Part shown: positions 19,601 to 35,276 of the stretch, one piece after another
Numbering within the stretch: the stretch's first letter is position 1
How the letters are laid out: each line of letters starts with the position of its first letter
Assembly: GCA_928724745.1 (NCBI GenBank)
Contig: CAKMXJ010000006.1
Location: 186,001 to 250,000 of the forward strand
Direction of reading: 5' to 3'
Length of the DNA: 64,000 nt
Origin: Anthracocystis setariae
Taxonomy: Eukaryota > Basidiomycota > Ustilaginomycetes > Ustilaginales > Ustilaginaceae
Notes under the pieces: model-generated
Databases searched by the model: none
Told to the model about the DNA's origin: nothing
Seen by the model: the letters and a program-made list of their open reading frames with translations, nothing else
Translations under genes and position numbers: made by a program

Positions 19601-20396
19601 TTGCGAGCTCGCCACGTCCACCGCTCATCACAAAAGCGATGGCCAGAGCGAACGCGCAATCCAGTCCGTCGAACTTCTCCTCCGCGGTCTGTGTAACGCG
19701 TGGGCCGATGACTGGCCAACGCATCTAAGCCTCGTTGAACTCTTGCTTGGTAATCGAGTAAACGCCTCTACGAACGCAGCTCCAAACGACCTCCTCTACG
19801 GCCTCAAGCTTCGCGATCCGTTCACCGCTATGCAGCCGGCCACGGCATTGGGTGAGCTCTCCTTGCCAGATCGTCGCATCGTCATGCGTCAAGAAGCCCT
19901 TGATCACCTTGCTATCGTCCAAGCGTACATGCGTCAACGTTACGATCAGTTACACGCCAAACCTCCGTCCCTCTCCGTCGGTGATTGGGTCTGGCTCCAG
20001 CTAGGCGATGGGTACTCTCTGCCCAAAGGGCTGTTACCCCCTGATCGCCGGTTGGGCGTTCAACGTGTGGGGCCTTATCGGATCAAGCGCGTTGTTAGCC
20101 CGCTCGCCTACGAGCTTCAATTTCCAGCCGGTAGCCGTCTCCACCCGGTAGTGTCCATTCAGCACCTCGAACCCTACGTTCCGTCAGACAAGCCTGTTAC
20201 CTCCGCGACCATCACCGCTATCCTCAATGAACGCACCGGTCGGACACGGGGTAAGATGTACCTTGTCCGTTTCGAACACGCCGGACATGATAAATGGGTC
20301 CCAGCATCCACTGTAACAGATCCGGCTGTTCTCGACGCTTGGGTTCAACGTCAAGCTGAGGCCGGGCCCCCGGTCCCTACCGCTACCACCACCTAA
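16668..20396 (+). CDS. Pol of element C (protease, RT, RNase H, integrase, chromodomain-like), behind an in-frame UAG
   Basis: Same frame as Gag, separated only by UAG. The protease active site is LDTGSS about 65 codons in. Reverse transcriptase has YVDDFG in place of the usual YLDDI, and MGQSRSVAF where most Ty3/gypsy elements have FGLxNAPxxF. RNase H (VDASQQ), an HHCC finger and an integrase D,D,E triad (in SCDFI, SDRDS, QSERAI) follow. The C-terminus (MYLVRFEHAG, KWVP) looks like a degenerate chromodomain. No other stop or frameshift is seen, so the protein may be functional if UAG is read through. Confidence 0.88.
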   Translation, partial: DLAEGISPTSPPPEPPPDVTFVGLVHSAEPVIIDAVTSPDTFQLSPTYLRLNVCPPGGLPFPACLDTGSSVSLIDRKTLTLFRHELAESAAIITTATTPTPVEGVATLAIHVPCINGHTARAQLRCFVLPVLPPRLILGMDFVLAHGILYDAIKSVVTLQSCGLRASVTGSSKQSAAVVAHVTSPPADPVLAPDMRAPPDMDEYALPFTIMPDHPHSDALPEFDPNTTASFRQRFLAIFAQFPEIWRPELGLLRTGEAMRLPSKQLDSNPRMFKPRLYRVSLRDRKAIDEVFDELTRQGRLSPAPAGTPCGWPVFVVYRHGKPRPVVDLRQLNDVVDPDAYPLPPPDELRERLAGARYITTFDLRKAFYQMPLHADDRWKATVLTHRGQETLACTIMGQSRSVAFLQRVLTDAFRKAGLADVAFVYVDDFGVRSDSLEEHEHHVRAILTVIQELGLTLARDKAHVARAEVPLLGHLVSGSGTRTTPSKCAAIASIPYPATVDQLEHIVGFFSYYKNYVPRFAALLAPLLRLKKLLLHPAPKAGQARKSYCVGTSVPDEPAARQSLIELKQILQDRALRFPDYAKPFLLYVDASQQHGFALALHQSRSASDLTSATCADAIDPASPDAAAEVPIWFDSRALKPAERAYWPTELEAAAAVWALGRVRRFLDASPGPHLLFTDHLAVTSIADAKPFSSTPAARNPRLVRFALLLAEFRPKLRILHCKGMYMAHVDALSRIQASEVAANVFHASDIALSAGLESDIRRSQIADSAMQRLRDELLQAAGQTRPYDNGSFGIKEPDLLYKVDSNGLWRLCIGPLALPRLIALAHVGHLGVRATFDRFRAVAYSPHLLRHIEDYVRRCTHCQQTRTLRHRPYGALQPLPAPDAPFVTLSCDFIVKLPTARAPFDLEANDTVLVLTDTGTRRVYLLAGASNWSAERWSQRYADRLLPHIGWPRKLISDRDSRLTSQFWRSLNERYGCELATSTAHHKSDGQSERAIQSVELLLRGLCNAWADDWPTHLSLVELLLGNRVNASTNAAPNDLLYGLKLRDPFTAMQPATALGELSLPDRRIVMRQEALDHLAIVQAYMRQRYDQLHAKPPSLSVGDWVWLQLGDGYSLPKGLLPPDRRLGVQRVGPYRIKRVVSPLAYELQFPAGSRLHPVVSIQHLEPYVPSDKPVTSATITAILNERTGRTRGKMYLVRFEHAGHDKWVPASTVTDPAVLDAWVQRQAEAGPPVPTATTT

Positions 20397-20707
20397 CCTC
20401 GCTCTTCGTCCTCTCATTTTTCTCGTCTTGGGTTCCTGTTCCTGTTCTCCTCCCTTCGAATCGTTCTTGCACAGCGTCCAACACCGCTCCTCTTGGCTCG
20501 CCTACATACCTTCAACATGGTATGCCCTCAGTTCTTGTTTGCATCGCAACAGTTTTGCATTTCCCGCTCCGGTTCTCCTGTTTTCGGATCGTTTTCATGG
20601 TTTCCGTCGGTTGTTCTCACAGTTACGATACAGGCCCTGGTTCTGTAGTTGCAGTGGTTTCTTCGCTCCTCTCTCAGAGACCGCCGCCTTCTTTTTAGGA
20701 GGGGCAG
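20397..20707 (+). other. 3' untranslated region and polypurine tract of element C
   Basis: About 300 bp of pyrimidine-rich non-coding DNA after pol, ending in AGGAGGGGCAG (20697-20707) directly before the LTR. No further ORF. Confidence 0.7.
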
Positions 20708-20891
20708 TGTTACGCCGATGCGTAACCTCTCGCGCGAGATAAGCGCGCGAGCCTCATTCACATGCCTTACGGCATGTGAGACGCATATAGCTATGTGCAG
20801 CTGGTATGTATATAGCTCTCATTGTCGTCACTCCTTCCTGAGAATCCATCATCTTGTTATCGTATGCCACCGTGTGTGTGTACGTGTAACA
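20708..20891 (+). repeat. 3' LTR of element C (184 bp)
   Basis: Bounded by TGTTAC and GTAACA and preceded by a polypurine tract. The first 70 bases contain three successive perfect inverted repeats; a TATATA-like stretch lies near 20811. The partner LTR is outside the window, so the duplication cannot be checked. Confidence 0.8.
20709..20778 (+). repeat. Three tandem hairpins at the start of LTR C
   Basis: GTTACGC/GCGTAAC (20709-20726, 4-nt loop), CTCGCGC/GCGCGAG (20729-20751, 9-nt loop) and CACATGCC/GGCATGTG (20759-20778, 4-nt loop). All stems are perfect. Confidence 0.85.
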
Positions 20892-21307
20892 CTAGACGCC
20901 ATAGAGTGGCCCAAGCTCGCATGTTTCTGTAAAGTTGCGATTCATTATTCCTGTGTCAAGAGTCAAACTCACGGATCTACACCATCCGAACTCACTTAAT
21001 CCACTCCACACTCGTGTACCGGCCGGTAATAATTCCTTCTCATATGGATCTTGTCTCTCAGTCGCCAGCCCCACGGCTGTGCCGCACGGACAAACGCAAA
21101 CGAAAGCTGCTTTTCTTTGACACATGTAACCCTTGGAATTTCTGGAAGCCCCCTCCCCCAAAAAAAAGTCAACCAAGAAGAGTGAAAGAACAGATGTGAT
21201 GGCAAAGGACAAGGAGTCGGCTAGCAAGCCGAGTGCATTGCACTGCTGTATGGTTCTAAGTTTCTGCCTGGCCCGAACCCCGAGCCAAGCAGAAGCGGCT
21301 CCGCCAA
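20892..21307. other. Spacer between element C and the CSL gene
   Basis: 416 bp with no convincing gene. It presumably holds the 3' UTR of the minus-strand CSL gene. Confidence 0.5.
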
Positions 21308-25903
<4,596 letters not shown>

Positions 25904-28900
25904 GGTTGGAAGGTTACTGCTGACACTCGAGCCAACGTGGCGGAGGTGCCTTGCGGCAAGCGGAACGGCAAAAGCTTGCTACAAGGGGAGGTCGCGGGCG
26001 CTTTTAGAGAATGGCAAGGCTACTGGACCAGGCTGAGGCTGTCAACTGATCGGCTGATGAGGGACCTGACACGACAACAAGGACTTGGAAGCGTAGAGGC
26101 TAGGAGCGTTTCGGACTCGCCTGGTCACAATGTGTCCAAAAATATACGCGAGTGATCGAGAGGGTCAATACTGGACGCGGAAGTGGCAGTGGGCCAAACG
26201 GAACAAGGCGACTAGCAGAAGCGGGCCATTTACAGGTAGAAGAGATGGGTGGCGCGGGGTTTGTGGAGATGGATGACAGCAAAGCTAGAATGCTCCACCG
26301 AGTGGCGGCCAAATCGAGTCGAATGATCGAAAGAGTTGACGAAGGGGAACTAGGTAGGATACGGGCGTCGTCCGGTCGGCTGAGGGGAGAAAGGAGAATC
26401 GATTCGATGCGATGCGATGCGATGTTTGGCAACGCCAAACCGGTGGTGATGAAGGAGTGCGTGGGGACGGAATTGCCAAAAATGAAGCAGATGCAGAGGA
26501 CGGGAATGCAAGCAACCGGCTGGCTGATTGCAGCATGCGAAGGTTGGAAGCGGGCCGGAATGAAAGGATACAGTAGCGGACGGGTTGGGGACAAAAGTCG
26601 AGAGGTCGAAGCTGCCGGCGTGATAAGGTTTGAGTGGTTGGTGTGGTGCAGCTGTAAGATTGGACGAGAAGATCCGGAAGTTTGTGAGTTGGCCGAAAGA
26701 CAAGATCGAGATGGCTTGTGTGTGAACAAAGCCAAGCGGTGGACTGACAAATATACCCACTGCTCCAGGGCAAAATGAAGTCAAAATGGTCGCCGAAAGC
26801 CAGGTCAATGGCAGAGCAGCATGCGAATCCAAAGAAATCGATAAGGTTCCAAGGCCAAGGCGAATGACAATGTATCCGGTGGGAGAAGGACCAAGTTTGG
26901 TCAACAGCCGACGCCACGGCGGATTGATGGGAATGCGTTTCGTACGTGGAGCTCTGCAGCTTTGAGCTATGCAAACGTCAGGTTGAAGAGTCGGATAGGT
27001 ACGGTCTTGCACTGTACAGAGCAATACTGGGATGGGTGACGAGGTGGAAGAGACAGGAAAGAGACGGTTTGTGGCTTGGGCGCTAAACGTATCAGAAGGT
27101 GGAAAGCAAGCTCAGGCCACTTTGCCGATGCGAGCGAGTTACGACTGTATGGAGCAAGCCGATGCGGAGACCTGGCTCGGAATCAACCCGCAGCGTAGAA
27201 TTGCAGAGTGGAAATTGCAAGCAGCAGCAGCAACAGCAGCACCCGTCCAAACAGGCGCCCGCGGGTCTCTTTGGTTGGATTTGGATGGCTTGAATTGGCA
27301 GCCTTGAGGCGCGATTTCCTGCACCTTGACTCTCGTCAGACTCACACTCTCATACTTTACCCTCAGAACTTACCCGCCCTGACAGGCACCCTTGCCGTCC
27401 ACTGTCTGGCAACATCCGCAGGGCAGCAACAATTAAAAATAAAAAATAATAATGATAAAAGTTCCATGCATTCCTACTGGACAGTCAGATTTGACCGGGT
27501 TCCATTTGGCACGACGACCTGCATTGCCAATCAGGTCGGTCCAATCCGTGTGCACGTTCTGCACGATCACTGAACAATGGACCAGCAACGCCCAAAACGC
27601 AAGAGGAGTGTACAGTTCAGTGTGGTGCAGTGCGGTGCAGTCCAGCGAGTGTAGATGATTCTGCAAGCTGGAAGCGAATTTGGTCGGATTTGGTCGGATG
27701 AGCTCGCTTGAAGAACGCAGATGCATGAGTTAGGCTTCGCATGGATGCGTTCCGGTGTATAGTGGTTCTTCCACAATGTAACCCTGTTTACAGTACAGTA
27801 CACTACAGTACACGTAAATACCGTACGGTCTCTGTAGGTCAAGAGCCATGCAAGCGATGCATTCGGCTCTCCAGGCGGCTAGCAAATGGATCCAAACTGC
27901 CCTTGCCTCAACCTGAAATGATCCTAATAAAATAATGAAATCGACCATATAATCGCCTGGAAGCGGCGAATTTGCAGGGAGGACCTCTTCTTGCTTTTTC
28001 TGTTTAGGCGCCGGCGAGACACTTGCAGCAGAGCAGCTTTGATTCCTAAATGTGATGTAATTGTGAATTGACTTCCCCATTTGGCATGCTGTTGGCATCG
28101 CAGCAGCCCGGGTTTCGTTCAGGTGTTGCGATCTCATGCGTTACTTCTGCGAACCGGGGACCTGCTCTCTTAGACGCCGTCGAGGGTGCTTTTTTATATA
28201 GATCACGCAGACAAGATGTTCACCTTTCGCTACGACCTTCCGTTCTTGTCACTAACGGGGTTCTGAAGCTCTATGTCACTTGCATCCGTTTCAGCCAACA
28301 TTAATGGCTCCTCATATTGAGACTCTTTATACTGTTCTGTACGATTGACTTCTCTCTGGACGCCTAGGAACCCGCCTTGTGACAGGCGGAACCAGTTTGA
28401 AATGGCCGTGATCAAGACTTGGCAGCAAGGACTCACTGTAGGGTTCCTTTTCCTTGCCTTTTGTTGGCCTTCAATTCGCTTCCATTTCTCCATTTTTCTT
28501 TCTTTTCTTTTCTTTTTTCTTTTCATTCTCAGTGGTTTCATTTTCAAGTTCATTATTCTGTCTTTCATTCGTGATTGGCGTTGAAGCCCAAATCAATCAC
28601 ATACATGTGACCTCCTCCGACTCGCCCGTCGCCTCGCAAACTGACCCGCGTCTGGTAGTAGCGCTTCGTCTCGACCAAGCGACATGGCCAAGGCTCCGGA
28701 TGGCAAAGAGCTCCAACCTCGTCGTTTCGGGTGGCTCAGACAGATATCCACTTGGTACTAAGGCTGCAAGAGCTGTGTGGCTACCAGCTCGGCAACACAC
28801 GTTCATCTATCCATGATCCCCTATCTGTGCAGTATGGAGGTGTGAAAACTGGTCCGTCTGTTGCGCAGCTTGAATGGAAGGCAGAAAAAGCTCAACACAA

Positions 28901-31826
28901 CAATAGACATGGCAATCGACGTTTCGTACGAAAGTGTGCAGGTAGCCGAAGCACGTCGAAGTCGGAAAAGCAAGTCAAGGGTTCGGGCCGGACCGGTCAA
29001 ACCAAAACAGTACAGTACAGTGCAGGACAGCACAGTACACTAGAAGCCCCACACATGCAAATGCGATGCAAGTCGGGTTGGCCGACGGCCCGTCAGATGC
29101 CAAACCTGCACCGGAAGCAAGAGGGGGAGGATATGTTCTACTGTACAGTACTGTAAAGGACAGTGTTGTACTACACAGTGCATTTCAGATGACGGCTGAA
29201 GAGCAACGGCTAAAGAGCAACAGCTGAGAGGCAAGCGCTCAAAGGCTCAGTGCACAGTAAGTAAGTCGCCCGGACGAATTTGGGAACCCGCGCCCTTGTT
29301 CGGTATGTTGCGCTTGCAAGACCACATATCGGCGCCGTTCGTCCGACAAGAGCTGTTCGAGTTTTCATACCTGACCCAACAGCCTCGAAAGCCCAGGGTG
29401 AATTCGATTCCACCGTAGACTCCACCATGCCTGACACCAGGGCCACTGGCTCTGCACCACGCGGATTGGTCGAGTCAATCGCGAGCGGAACCCGAGTTCG
29501 CATTCTGGCCCTGCAAAGACGGAATGTGTGCGGTCATCCGTTTGTTCGGCAACACGAATACGAGCAGTATATAGTGTGTCAATAAGGAACTGGGCGAAAC
29601 TGAAAGCAGGGGCTGGCAGAGACCGAGAAGGAGAGCTAGGCGGGGTGGTGGGTGGAATTCGCGGGGGACGGAAACGACACAGGAAGCCAGCCCGAGAGCA
29701 CCGAAAAGCGCCCATGGATGGTTGTTAACGGTCAACCTTGAAGCCAGTCGGGGTTTCATCGTAAAGGACAGTGTGCAGTCCAGTAGTACAGAATGGTTTT
29801 ACCGATCACCCAGTCGCACTCGTCATGGCCAAGGGCCGAAGCTTCGGAAAATGTCCGTAGCAAAGACGAATCGATCGACTGCCACTTGCATAGCATGAGT
29901 GAAAGGCCTGTCTCGTACGCTACTTGGTGTACTGTACCGGCACGGATCTACGCACGTCCATGAGTAGTGGATGATGGAACTTGAGATCGGATCAGAGACA
30001 GTGGACGTTGGCAGCGGAGGAATCACTGGTCGGCGCGGCAAGTTCCGTGATGGCCTACTCTGTACTGTTCCTGGCGCGGCTTTAGAGTGCGGATGAGATT
30101 CAGACACAATTTTCCGCCCCGCGCTGGAATTTTAGCGTCGACCGACAAGCAGGCGAAAAAAAAAAAAAAAAGGCCCGAAGCGCGTTGTGATTGGCTGGGC
30201 TGTTGTCCACCTCGCCTAACAGTCTCGTTTGCAATTAGATTCCCCTCGTGGCTGTTGGAGGCTGCAGGCCAACTCGACCCGCAACCAACCCCGCTTTGGT
30301 CGCTTTTAAGCTCGGTGTACAACTGCACAGGTATATACGTACACTACAACACAATACAGTCAACAGGTAACATTCACATATTGTTGGACTGCATAGCGCA
30401 TTACACGCTCTCTACCCCACCTGTCTCGCTTTTTTTTTTTCTTTTCTTTTCTTTTTCTCCTTGGCAGTGCGACTGGATTGTAGTTTGCCGGCCAAAAATA
30501 TTCCTCCGCTCATCTTGTTCTGTCTCGGCCAGTTTTGCTGCCGTCTGCAAATTGGTTGTCCGCTCTCGCCAACTCCTTCTGCGCACACCGGTCAGACCCA
30601 GACCGCCCTTGCACCTCGGACCGCTTATCGGTGCCTGAACGTTTAGAAATCTACTGGACTGGAAAGTACTGTAGACTCAAACCGGTCTTCAGTTTCCCCA
30701 ATTGGTAGAGGCCCTCGTTGCAGGCAAATGGCCTTCACCGTCTCAGTTTTCCGTATGCCTTTCTCCGCATTCCTATCGCCCAATCCCAAGCCCTGTCGCG
30801 GCCGCCCTGTCCATCCGCGATACAGTACTGTACTTTTACAGCACAGTCCAATGCAGTCAAGTTCTCATCATTTTTGTTCCGGTTCGGTTCGGTACGGTTA
30901 CCAACGGCTGCTGCAACAATTTCCCCTCGCTTCTCCTTTTTCTCCTTGGCTTGATGATCTTCCGCTACGCCATGCTTTTGCCACGGACCCCAGCCGCCGA
31001 AAATATGCCCTCTGCATTCATGGATCCCCCCACTTTTTGTTCCGCTCATCCTTGTCTGCGCATGAGACCTCGATTATAATAGCCTCGCTTCGGGCGTTAC
31101 CTCACTCCAGGCGTCGGTCCTGTATATTCCGGTCGCTCAACTTCGGCCGTGCCCTGATGCCGGCAGCCTGCAGCGATCCGTGTGATCCGACCGACCCCAC
31201 TGGACTGTAGTCGCATGAGATTCCTGAACCTGACCCTGACCTTGATCCTGCTTGGGATTTCTTTTCTGTCAGTCTGCCCTCTCGTGGCCGGCCCCCTTGT
31301 CAGCCTTAGTTCCTCGCCAAATACAGACTCTGTCGCACTGCATTGCAATGTTCTTGCACGCTACCGCCACTTTACTCGAGCTTCTTGTCACCTTTGCTTG
31401 GCCCTTTCCCCACCTTTGAGTGTGCTGCACAACCAACGCACTGTCTCGTGCTTGCCTCAGGAACCAAATCTCCGTCTCACTCCTATCCTGTCAGCTGCCT
31501 GTCCATCCCATTCTCTTCTCTCCTCATTGCCCCGTCCCTGTCCTCGTACTTTCGTCCCTGCTGTCATCGCTCCCTACCTCCTGCTACCTTTGTTCTCCCC
31601 CACCATAGCCAGCCTCGATTCAGTCCCTCCGCGCCATCAATCCTTCATTTGACGCCATCGTTCAGCTCGTGCTCCAATCACAGCCACCGAAAGCAGAGCA
31701 TCCCATCAGTTGCTTGCAAACGCACATTAAAGCAACATCGACTCTCCGACCAAACAGCCAATCGATACACTTGGTGTAGCATAGCATATCGCATCATTCT
31801 GCTGCCAGGATAGCCTCTCCATCACC
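25904..31826. other. 5.9-kb gene-free region between two divergent transcription-factor genes
   Basis: No ORF with recognisable domains or codon bias on either strand. It contains long pyrimidine-rich leaders, poly-T/CT tracts (28495-28530, 30429-30455), an A-run near 30158 and many TACAGTAC/CTGTACAG motifs (for example 27790-27813, 29008-29040, 29139-29155, 30823-30835). It probably combines long 5' UTRs and regulatory DNA of both genes; an unannotated lncRNA cannot be excluded. Confidence 0.6.
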
Positions 31827-34118
31827 ATGGCCGTATCAGGGAACCGTCCTGCATCGCACGAAGCCAGGCTGCCACCGTTGTCACCATCTCTGTCCAACCA
31901 GTCCGAGGCCCACGCATCGTCGAGCTCATACAGGTCTCAGCAGCGTTCTCCGCCCTCACTCTCAGCTGCTTCTTCAGCTACAGGGCCACTCCCACCGCCA
32001 CCACCCCCTCGGCTTCACTCCTATCACCATCCCATCTCAGCTTCATACACTTCCAGTAGCAGCTACTTTGATCGCAACCGACAACCTGCGCCTTCGCTTT
32101 GGAAGGACTATAGATCACCACCGCTGGAACATCGATCCTCGGAAGCTGCTGCGGCTTCTTCCTTTTCTCGCTTGCTCCCCCCGCTCTCCACTTCGGGTTC
32201 GAGCAGCAACGGCAGCAACACTGCATTCCAGCTGCCCTCTCTGTCCGCAAGTCTGCCGTCTTCAAATTCTTGGCACGGTCGGGAAAGCCAGCCCTCGCCT
32301 AGCATCAATGGTACATCTGCATCGTCTTTCCGAGCAACGCGAGAAGCGCACGTCAATGAAGCGCGTAGACTTGCGCAGGATCCCAAGCTTGCTTCCTCAT
32401 CGGCACATCTTGGTGACGCGCAAGCCTCTGAAGTTGCCGCTGCAGCGCTCGTCTCGCCTACCGTAGAGGAGCCTTTGCAGACTGGCCGCAAGCCTGCCAA
32501 AGCGCACGTCCCGTCTGCTTGCCTCAACTGTAAGCGCGCGCATCTTGCATGCGATGTCAGTCGACCTTGCCGTCGTTGCGTCAATCTTGGCAAAAGTGAT
32601 ACCTGCATTGATGTTCAGCACAAGAAAAGAGGCAGACCTCGTTTGAAGGATCGGCCGTCATCCCAGACGGGCGTCGCTACGATCCAGTCGCTTGAGGGCA
32701 GGAGCGACGTTTCTGGCTCACCCGCTTCGGCATCCTACACGCAACAATCGCCTAGTTCCGAGTCTGGCTACTTTCGATCTCCTTCCCGGACTACCGATCT
32801 ACTTTCTCCACCATTGCTTTCTTCAAATTCAGTGATGCAAGTCAACGGTCGAACGCACGGCGCTGGCGCTCCTTCTCGAAGTGCTTCCAACTCGGTTTCG
32901 GCCTCGAGCTATCCCTACTCCCGGCCCGACCATGTTCGACATCCCTCGGACGTAGGTGCTCACAATGGCGGCGGATACGGCGCTTCATCTTGGTCGTACC
33001 ACCAGCAACAGAACGAGCACCATGGCCGCGAAGGGTTCAACAAGGCGTCGCCGGTGCATTCGACCAGCGCTCGTCATCAACTGCATTCGCAATCCTACGA
33101 GCAGCAGTACCCCTCGTACCAGCAGCAAAGTTCGCAGCAGCAACAGCACCATGGACACGCGCAACATTCCGCTCCACCTCCTCAAAGTCCTCATCCGGCT
33201 TTTGGTGCATCAGATTCGGCGGATGGAATGGTATCGGCGTTGGTCACCATGATCTGCTCGACGAACCTCCAATGCGCACGGATCTCGGAAGAGTGCACTG
33301 CGCTGCTGGGGTATCAGCCGAGTGAGTTGAACGAGCGTTCGCTGTTCGAATTGGTGCATCCTTCGGAAACAAGCCGGTTGCAAGACATCTGGACGTCGCT
33401 GATTGACCCAGTTGGCGTGGTGCCGCAGGCGGTGCCCGCTGCTGCCGAAGTGGTGATGAGCACGCCGCCTGCTCGGCTGATGACGCCGGCAGCCGGGACG
33501 ATCTTTGTGCAGGAGAACATGCGTCTGAGGCAGCGCAACGGGATGTACGATTTTTACAGCGTGCGTCTGCATCTTGGCGGCGGCTTTGGCGTGGATTTGT
33601 ATCGAAGAGAGACGCTTGATCGAGCCTATATTGTTGCTAGTCTGCTCAAGCTAGGCAACGATGCTGTTCATCCGGATCCAGCTATCCTTCGCTCACCGTA
33701 TTCGCACGATGCTGCTCAAACGCGCAGCTTCCGAACGCCTAGAGCTCCTCCTGCTCTCGCTGCAAATCGACCAGCAAAGTGGGAAGCGGAAGAGACGGGT
33801 CAACGTTCGCGTTCGGACTCGGTCAATCATCGAGCAGCCACGACCACCACGACGGCCCATGTCGAAAACAACGTTGGTCGCGATGACGAGTGTCAACCTT
33901 GCAACACTGCGTTTCAAGAACCATGCCGAGGCGTCAAACGCTCCAGTGCCGAAATGGACCAAGACGACACTCCTCGTCGCAAACCCTCTGTCTCGCTAAC
34001 TCCAACCTCGACTTATAAGAATCCTTCCACCCGATCTCCGCCGCCACCCGCACCCGTGGTTCGCTCGCTCATCAACGACCGAACACGCACCGCCAGTCGC
34101 GATGGCATCCTATGCTAA
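31827..34118 (+). CDS. Zn2Cys6 transcription factor with PAS domain
   Basis: 763 aa. A fungal binuclear zinc cluster (CX2CX6CX5CX2CX8C, residues about 230-260) is followed by a basic HKKRGRPRLKD segment that resembles an AT-hook. A PAS-like domain (about 466-530; ALLGYQPSEL, LVHPSE) lies in the second half. This combination is known from the ERT1/AcuK-type and related PAS-containing zinc-cluster regulators of carbon metabolism, but the exact subfamily is not resolved. The rest is Ser/Pro/Gln/His-rich. The start (CACCATGG context) has no in-frame upstream ATG seen. The leader is pyrimidine-rich. Confidence 0.85.
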   Translation: MAVSGNRPASHEARLPPLSPSLSNQSEAHASSSSYRSQQRSPPSLSAASSATGPLPPPPPPRLHSYHHPISASYTSSSSYFDRNRQPAPSLWKDYRSPPLEHRSSEAAAASSFSRLLPPLSTSGSSSNGSNTAFQLPSLSASLPSSNSWHGRESQPSPSINGTSASSFRATREAHVNEARRLAQDPKLASSSAHLGDAQASEVAAAALVSPTVEEPLQTGRKPAKAHVPSACLNCKRAHLACDVSRPCRRCVNLGKSDTCIDVQHKKRGRPRLKDRPSSQTGVATIQSLEGRSDVSGSPASASYTQQSPSSESGYFRSPSRTTDLLSPPLLSSNSVMQVNGRTHGAGAPSRSASNSVSASSYPYSRPDHVRHPSDVGAHNGGGYGASSWSYHQQQNEHHGREGFNKASPVHSTSARHQLHSQSYEQQYPSYQQQSSQQQQHHGHAQHSAPPPQSPHPAFGASDSADGMVSALVTMICSTNLQCARISEECTALLGYQPSELNERSLFELVHPSETSRLQDIWTSLIDPVGVVPQAVPAAAEVVMSTPPARLMTPAAGTIFVQENMRLRQRNGMYDFYSVRLHLGGGFGVDLYRRETLDRAYIVASLLKLGNDAVHPDPAILRSPYSHDAAQTRSFRTPRAPPALAANRPAKWEAEETGQRSRSDSVNHRAATTTTTAHVENNVGRDDECQPCNTAFQEPCRGVKRSSAEMDQDDTPRRKPSVSLTPTSTYKNPSTRSPPPPAPVVRSLINDRTRTASRDGILC

Positions 34119-34385
34119 ACCCTATCCCTTCCATCCCTCACTGTAGTCTACCCTACCAACCTCACATGACGAAAAGAAACCCAAGCAGCCATTTTTGCAT
34201 TCCAAACCCTTTCTCTCTCCTAGAGCAAAAAACTAAACTCACGCCTTCTCTGACGAGACTCACCAGCACACCCCACCCTTTGAACCGAAAAATGCAGTTA
34301 CACGAATCGTACAAATACAACGAGACCAAAAAAAAAAACAACCCCCCCTTTTGAACGGCGAGGGAAGAAGAAAGAGAAGTTACGG

Positions 34386-35276
34386 CTAAGCCATATTATT
34401 AGTATTCACGAGCGCGTCGATGAGGATCCTATCTGACGAGCAGCCATTCCTGATGGACTCTAGCAATGAGAGTTCCACTTGCCGCGAAGTCGTCGACTTT
34501 ATCGCTGGATCCTGTACTTGCGGCGAGTTGTTCATGGACGTATGAATCTGCTGCAACGAACCTGACAGTGCCTTCCAGTTGGCCTCCCTGTCCCTCAAAG
34601 CATGCAGACTCAGATTGGCTTCGGGGAGGGGTGAGGATGTTGCCAATGCCGCGCTCGAAGTCTCGGGCGTTGGGGGCAGCTTGAACGTCGCACCGTCGAG
34701 ACCGGACAGGTCGATAAACGCTTCGAGCATGGACAAGTTGTGACCTCGAGCGGCAGAACCCGCCTTGCCCGTCTGCCTTGCCTCGGCGCCAACCGGTAAT
34801 GTGAGGGGCGTTAGCTGAGCATCGCTGAGATACTTGACTGCGCTACGAAGAGAGTACTGCACTTGGTTGAGGATGGTGAACCAGTGCTGTGCTTTCTCTT
34901 CAAACGCCTTGGCGCCCGTCGCTGGTGTTTCCGAGGTGGGCGACAGCTTAACTGTGTCGGGGGATGGTGGAGTGACGGGGAGGAGTGCACGCATCGAGTC
35001 GGCGGCCTGCGAGAGAAGCGCGGCTAACCTCTCATCGACGTGCATGAGCAGAAGAATCTGCTGATCGGTCTGCTGGTTGCGTGTGCGCTGCTTGGCTTCA
35101 CGAAGCACATTGCGAGCTTGCTGACGTTGCTCGCGGATCTGTGCAAACTTGGCCGCCATGATGGTGTTTTGCAGCTCAGCAGGCAGCAGGTCGAGGTTGT
35201 CGTCCTGGCTGGAGGAATCCGACGAACGCCGCGACGGGCTGATGTATGTGAAAGACGCTTTGGGTGTTGACGACAT
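34386..35276 (-). CDS. MED11: Probable Mediator complex subunit 11 (Med11)
   Basis: 296 aa, mostly helical. VDERLAALLSQAADSMRALLP followed by EEKAQHWFTILNQVQYSLRSAV fits the Med11 pattern: an N-terminal helix with ERL and a conserved small-residue patch, then a second helix. Med11 pairs with Med22 in the Mediator head. The protein is longer than animal Med11 (about 117 aa), with Ser/Pro-rich extensions as is common in fungi. It is convergent with the Zn2Cys6 gene (267 bp between stops). Assignment rests on short motifs only. Confidence 0.5.
   Translation of the reverse strand: MSSTPKASFTYISPSRRSSDSSSQDDNLDLLPAELQNTIMAAKFAQIREQRQQARNVLREAKQRTRNQQTDQQILLLMHVDERLAALLSQAADSMRALLPVTPPSPDTVKLSPTSETPATGAKAFEEKAQHWFTILNQVQYSLRSAVKYLSDAQLTPLTLPVGAEARQTGKAGSAARGHNLSMLEAFIDLSGLDGATFKLPPTPETSSAALATSSPLPEANLSLHALRDREANWKALSGSLQQIHTSMNNSPQVQDPAIKSTTSRQVELSLLESIRNGCSSDRILIDALVNTNNMA

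Larger units (their letters stand above)
15741..20891 (+). mobile_element. LTR retrotransposon C (host of the nest), 5' end outside the window
   Basis: A second Ty3/gypsy family, only distantly like A/B. It contains gag, an in-frame UAG, pol with a chromodomain-like end, a polypurine tract (20697-20707) and a short 3' LTR (20708-20891). Its 5' LTR and the start of gag must lie left of the window, because element A interrupts gag at about 15740. Confidence 0.85.

Noticed and set aside
26100..27024. Overlapping minus-strand frames of 216-229 aa upstream of the CSL gene
   Set aside because: Three overlapping frames of similar length with no domain; best explained by a pyrimidine-rich leader/promoter.
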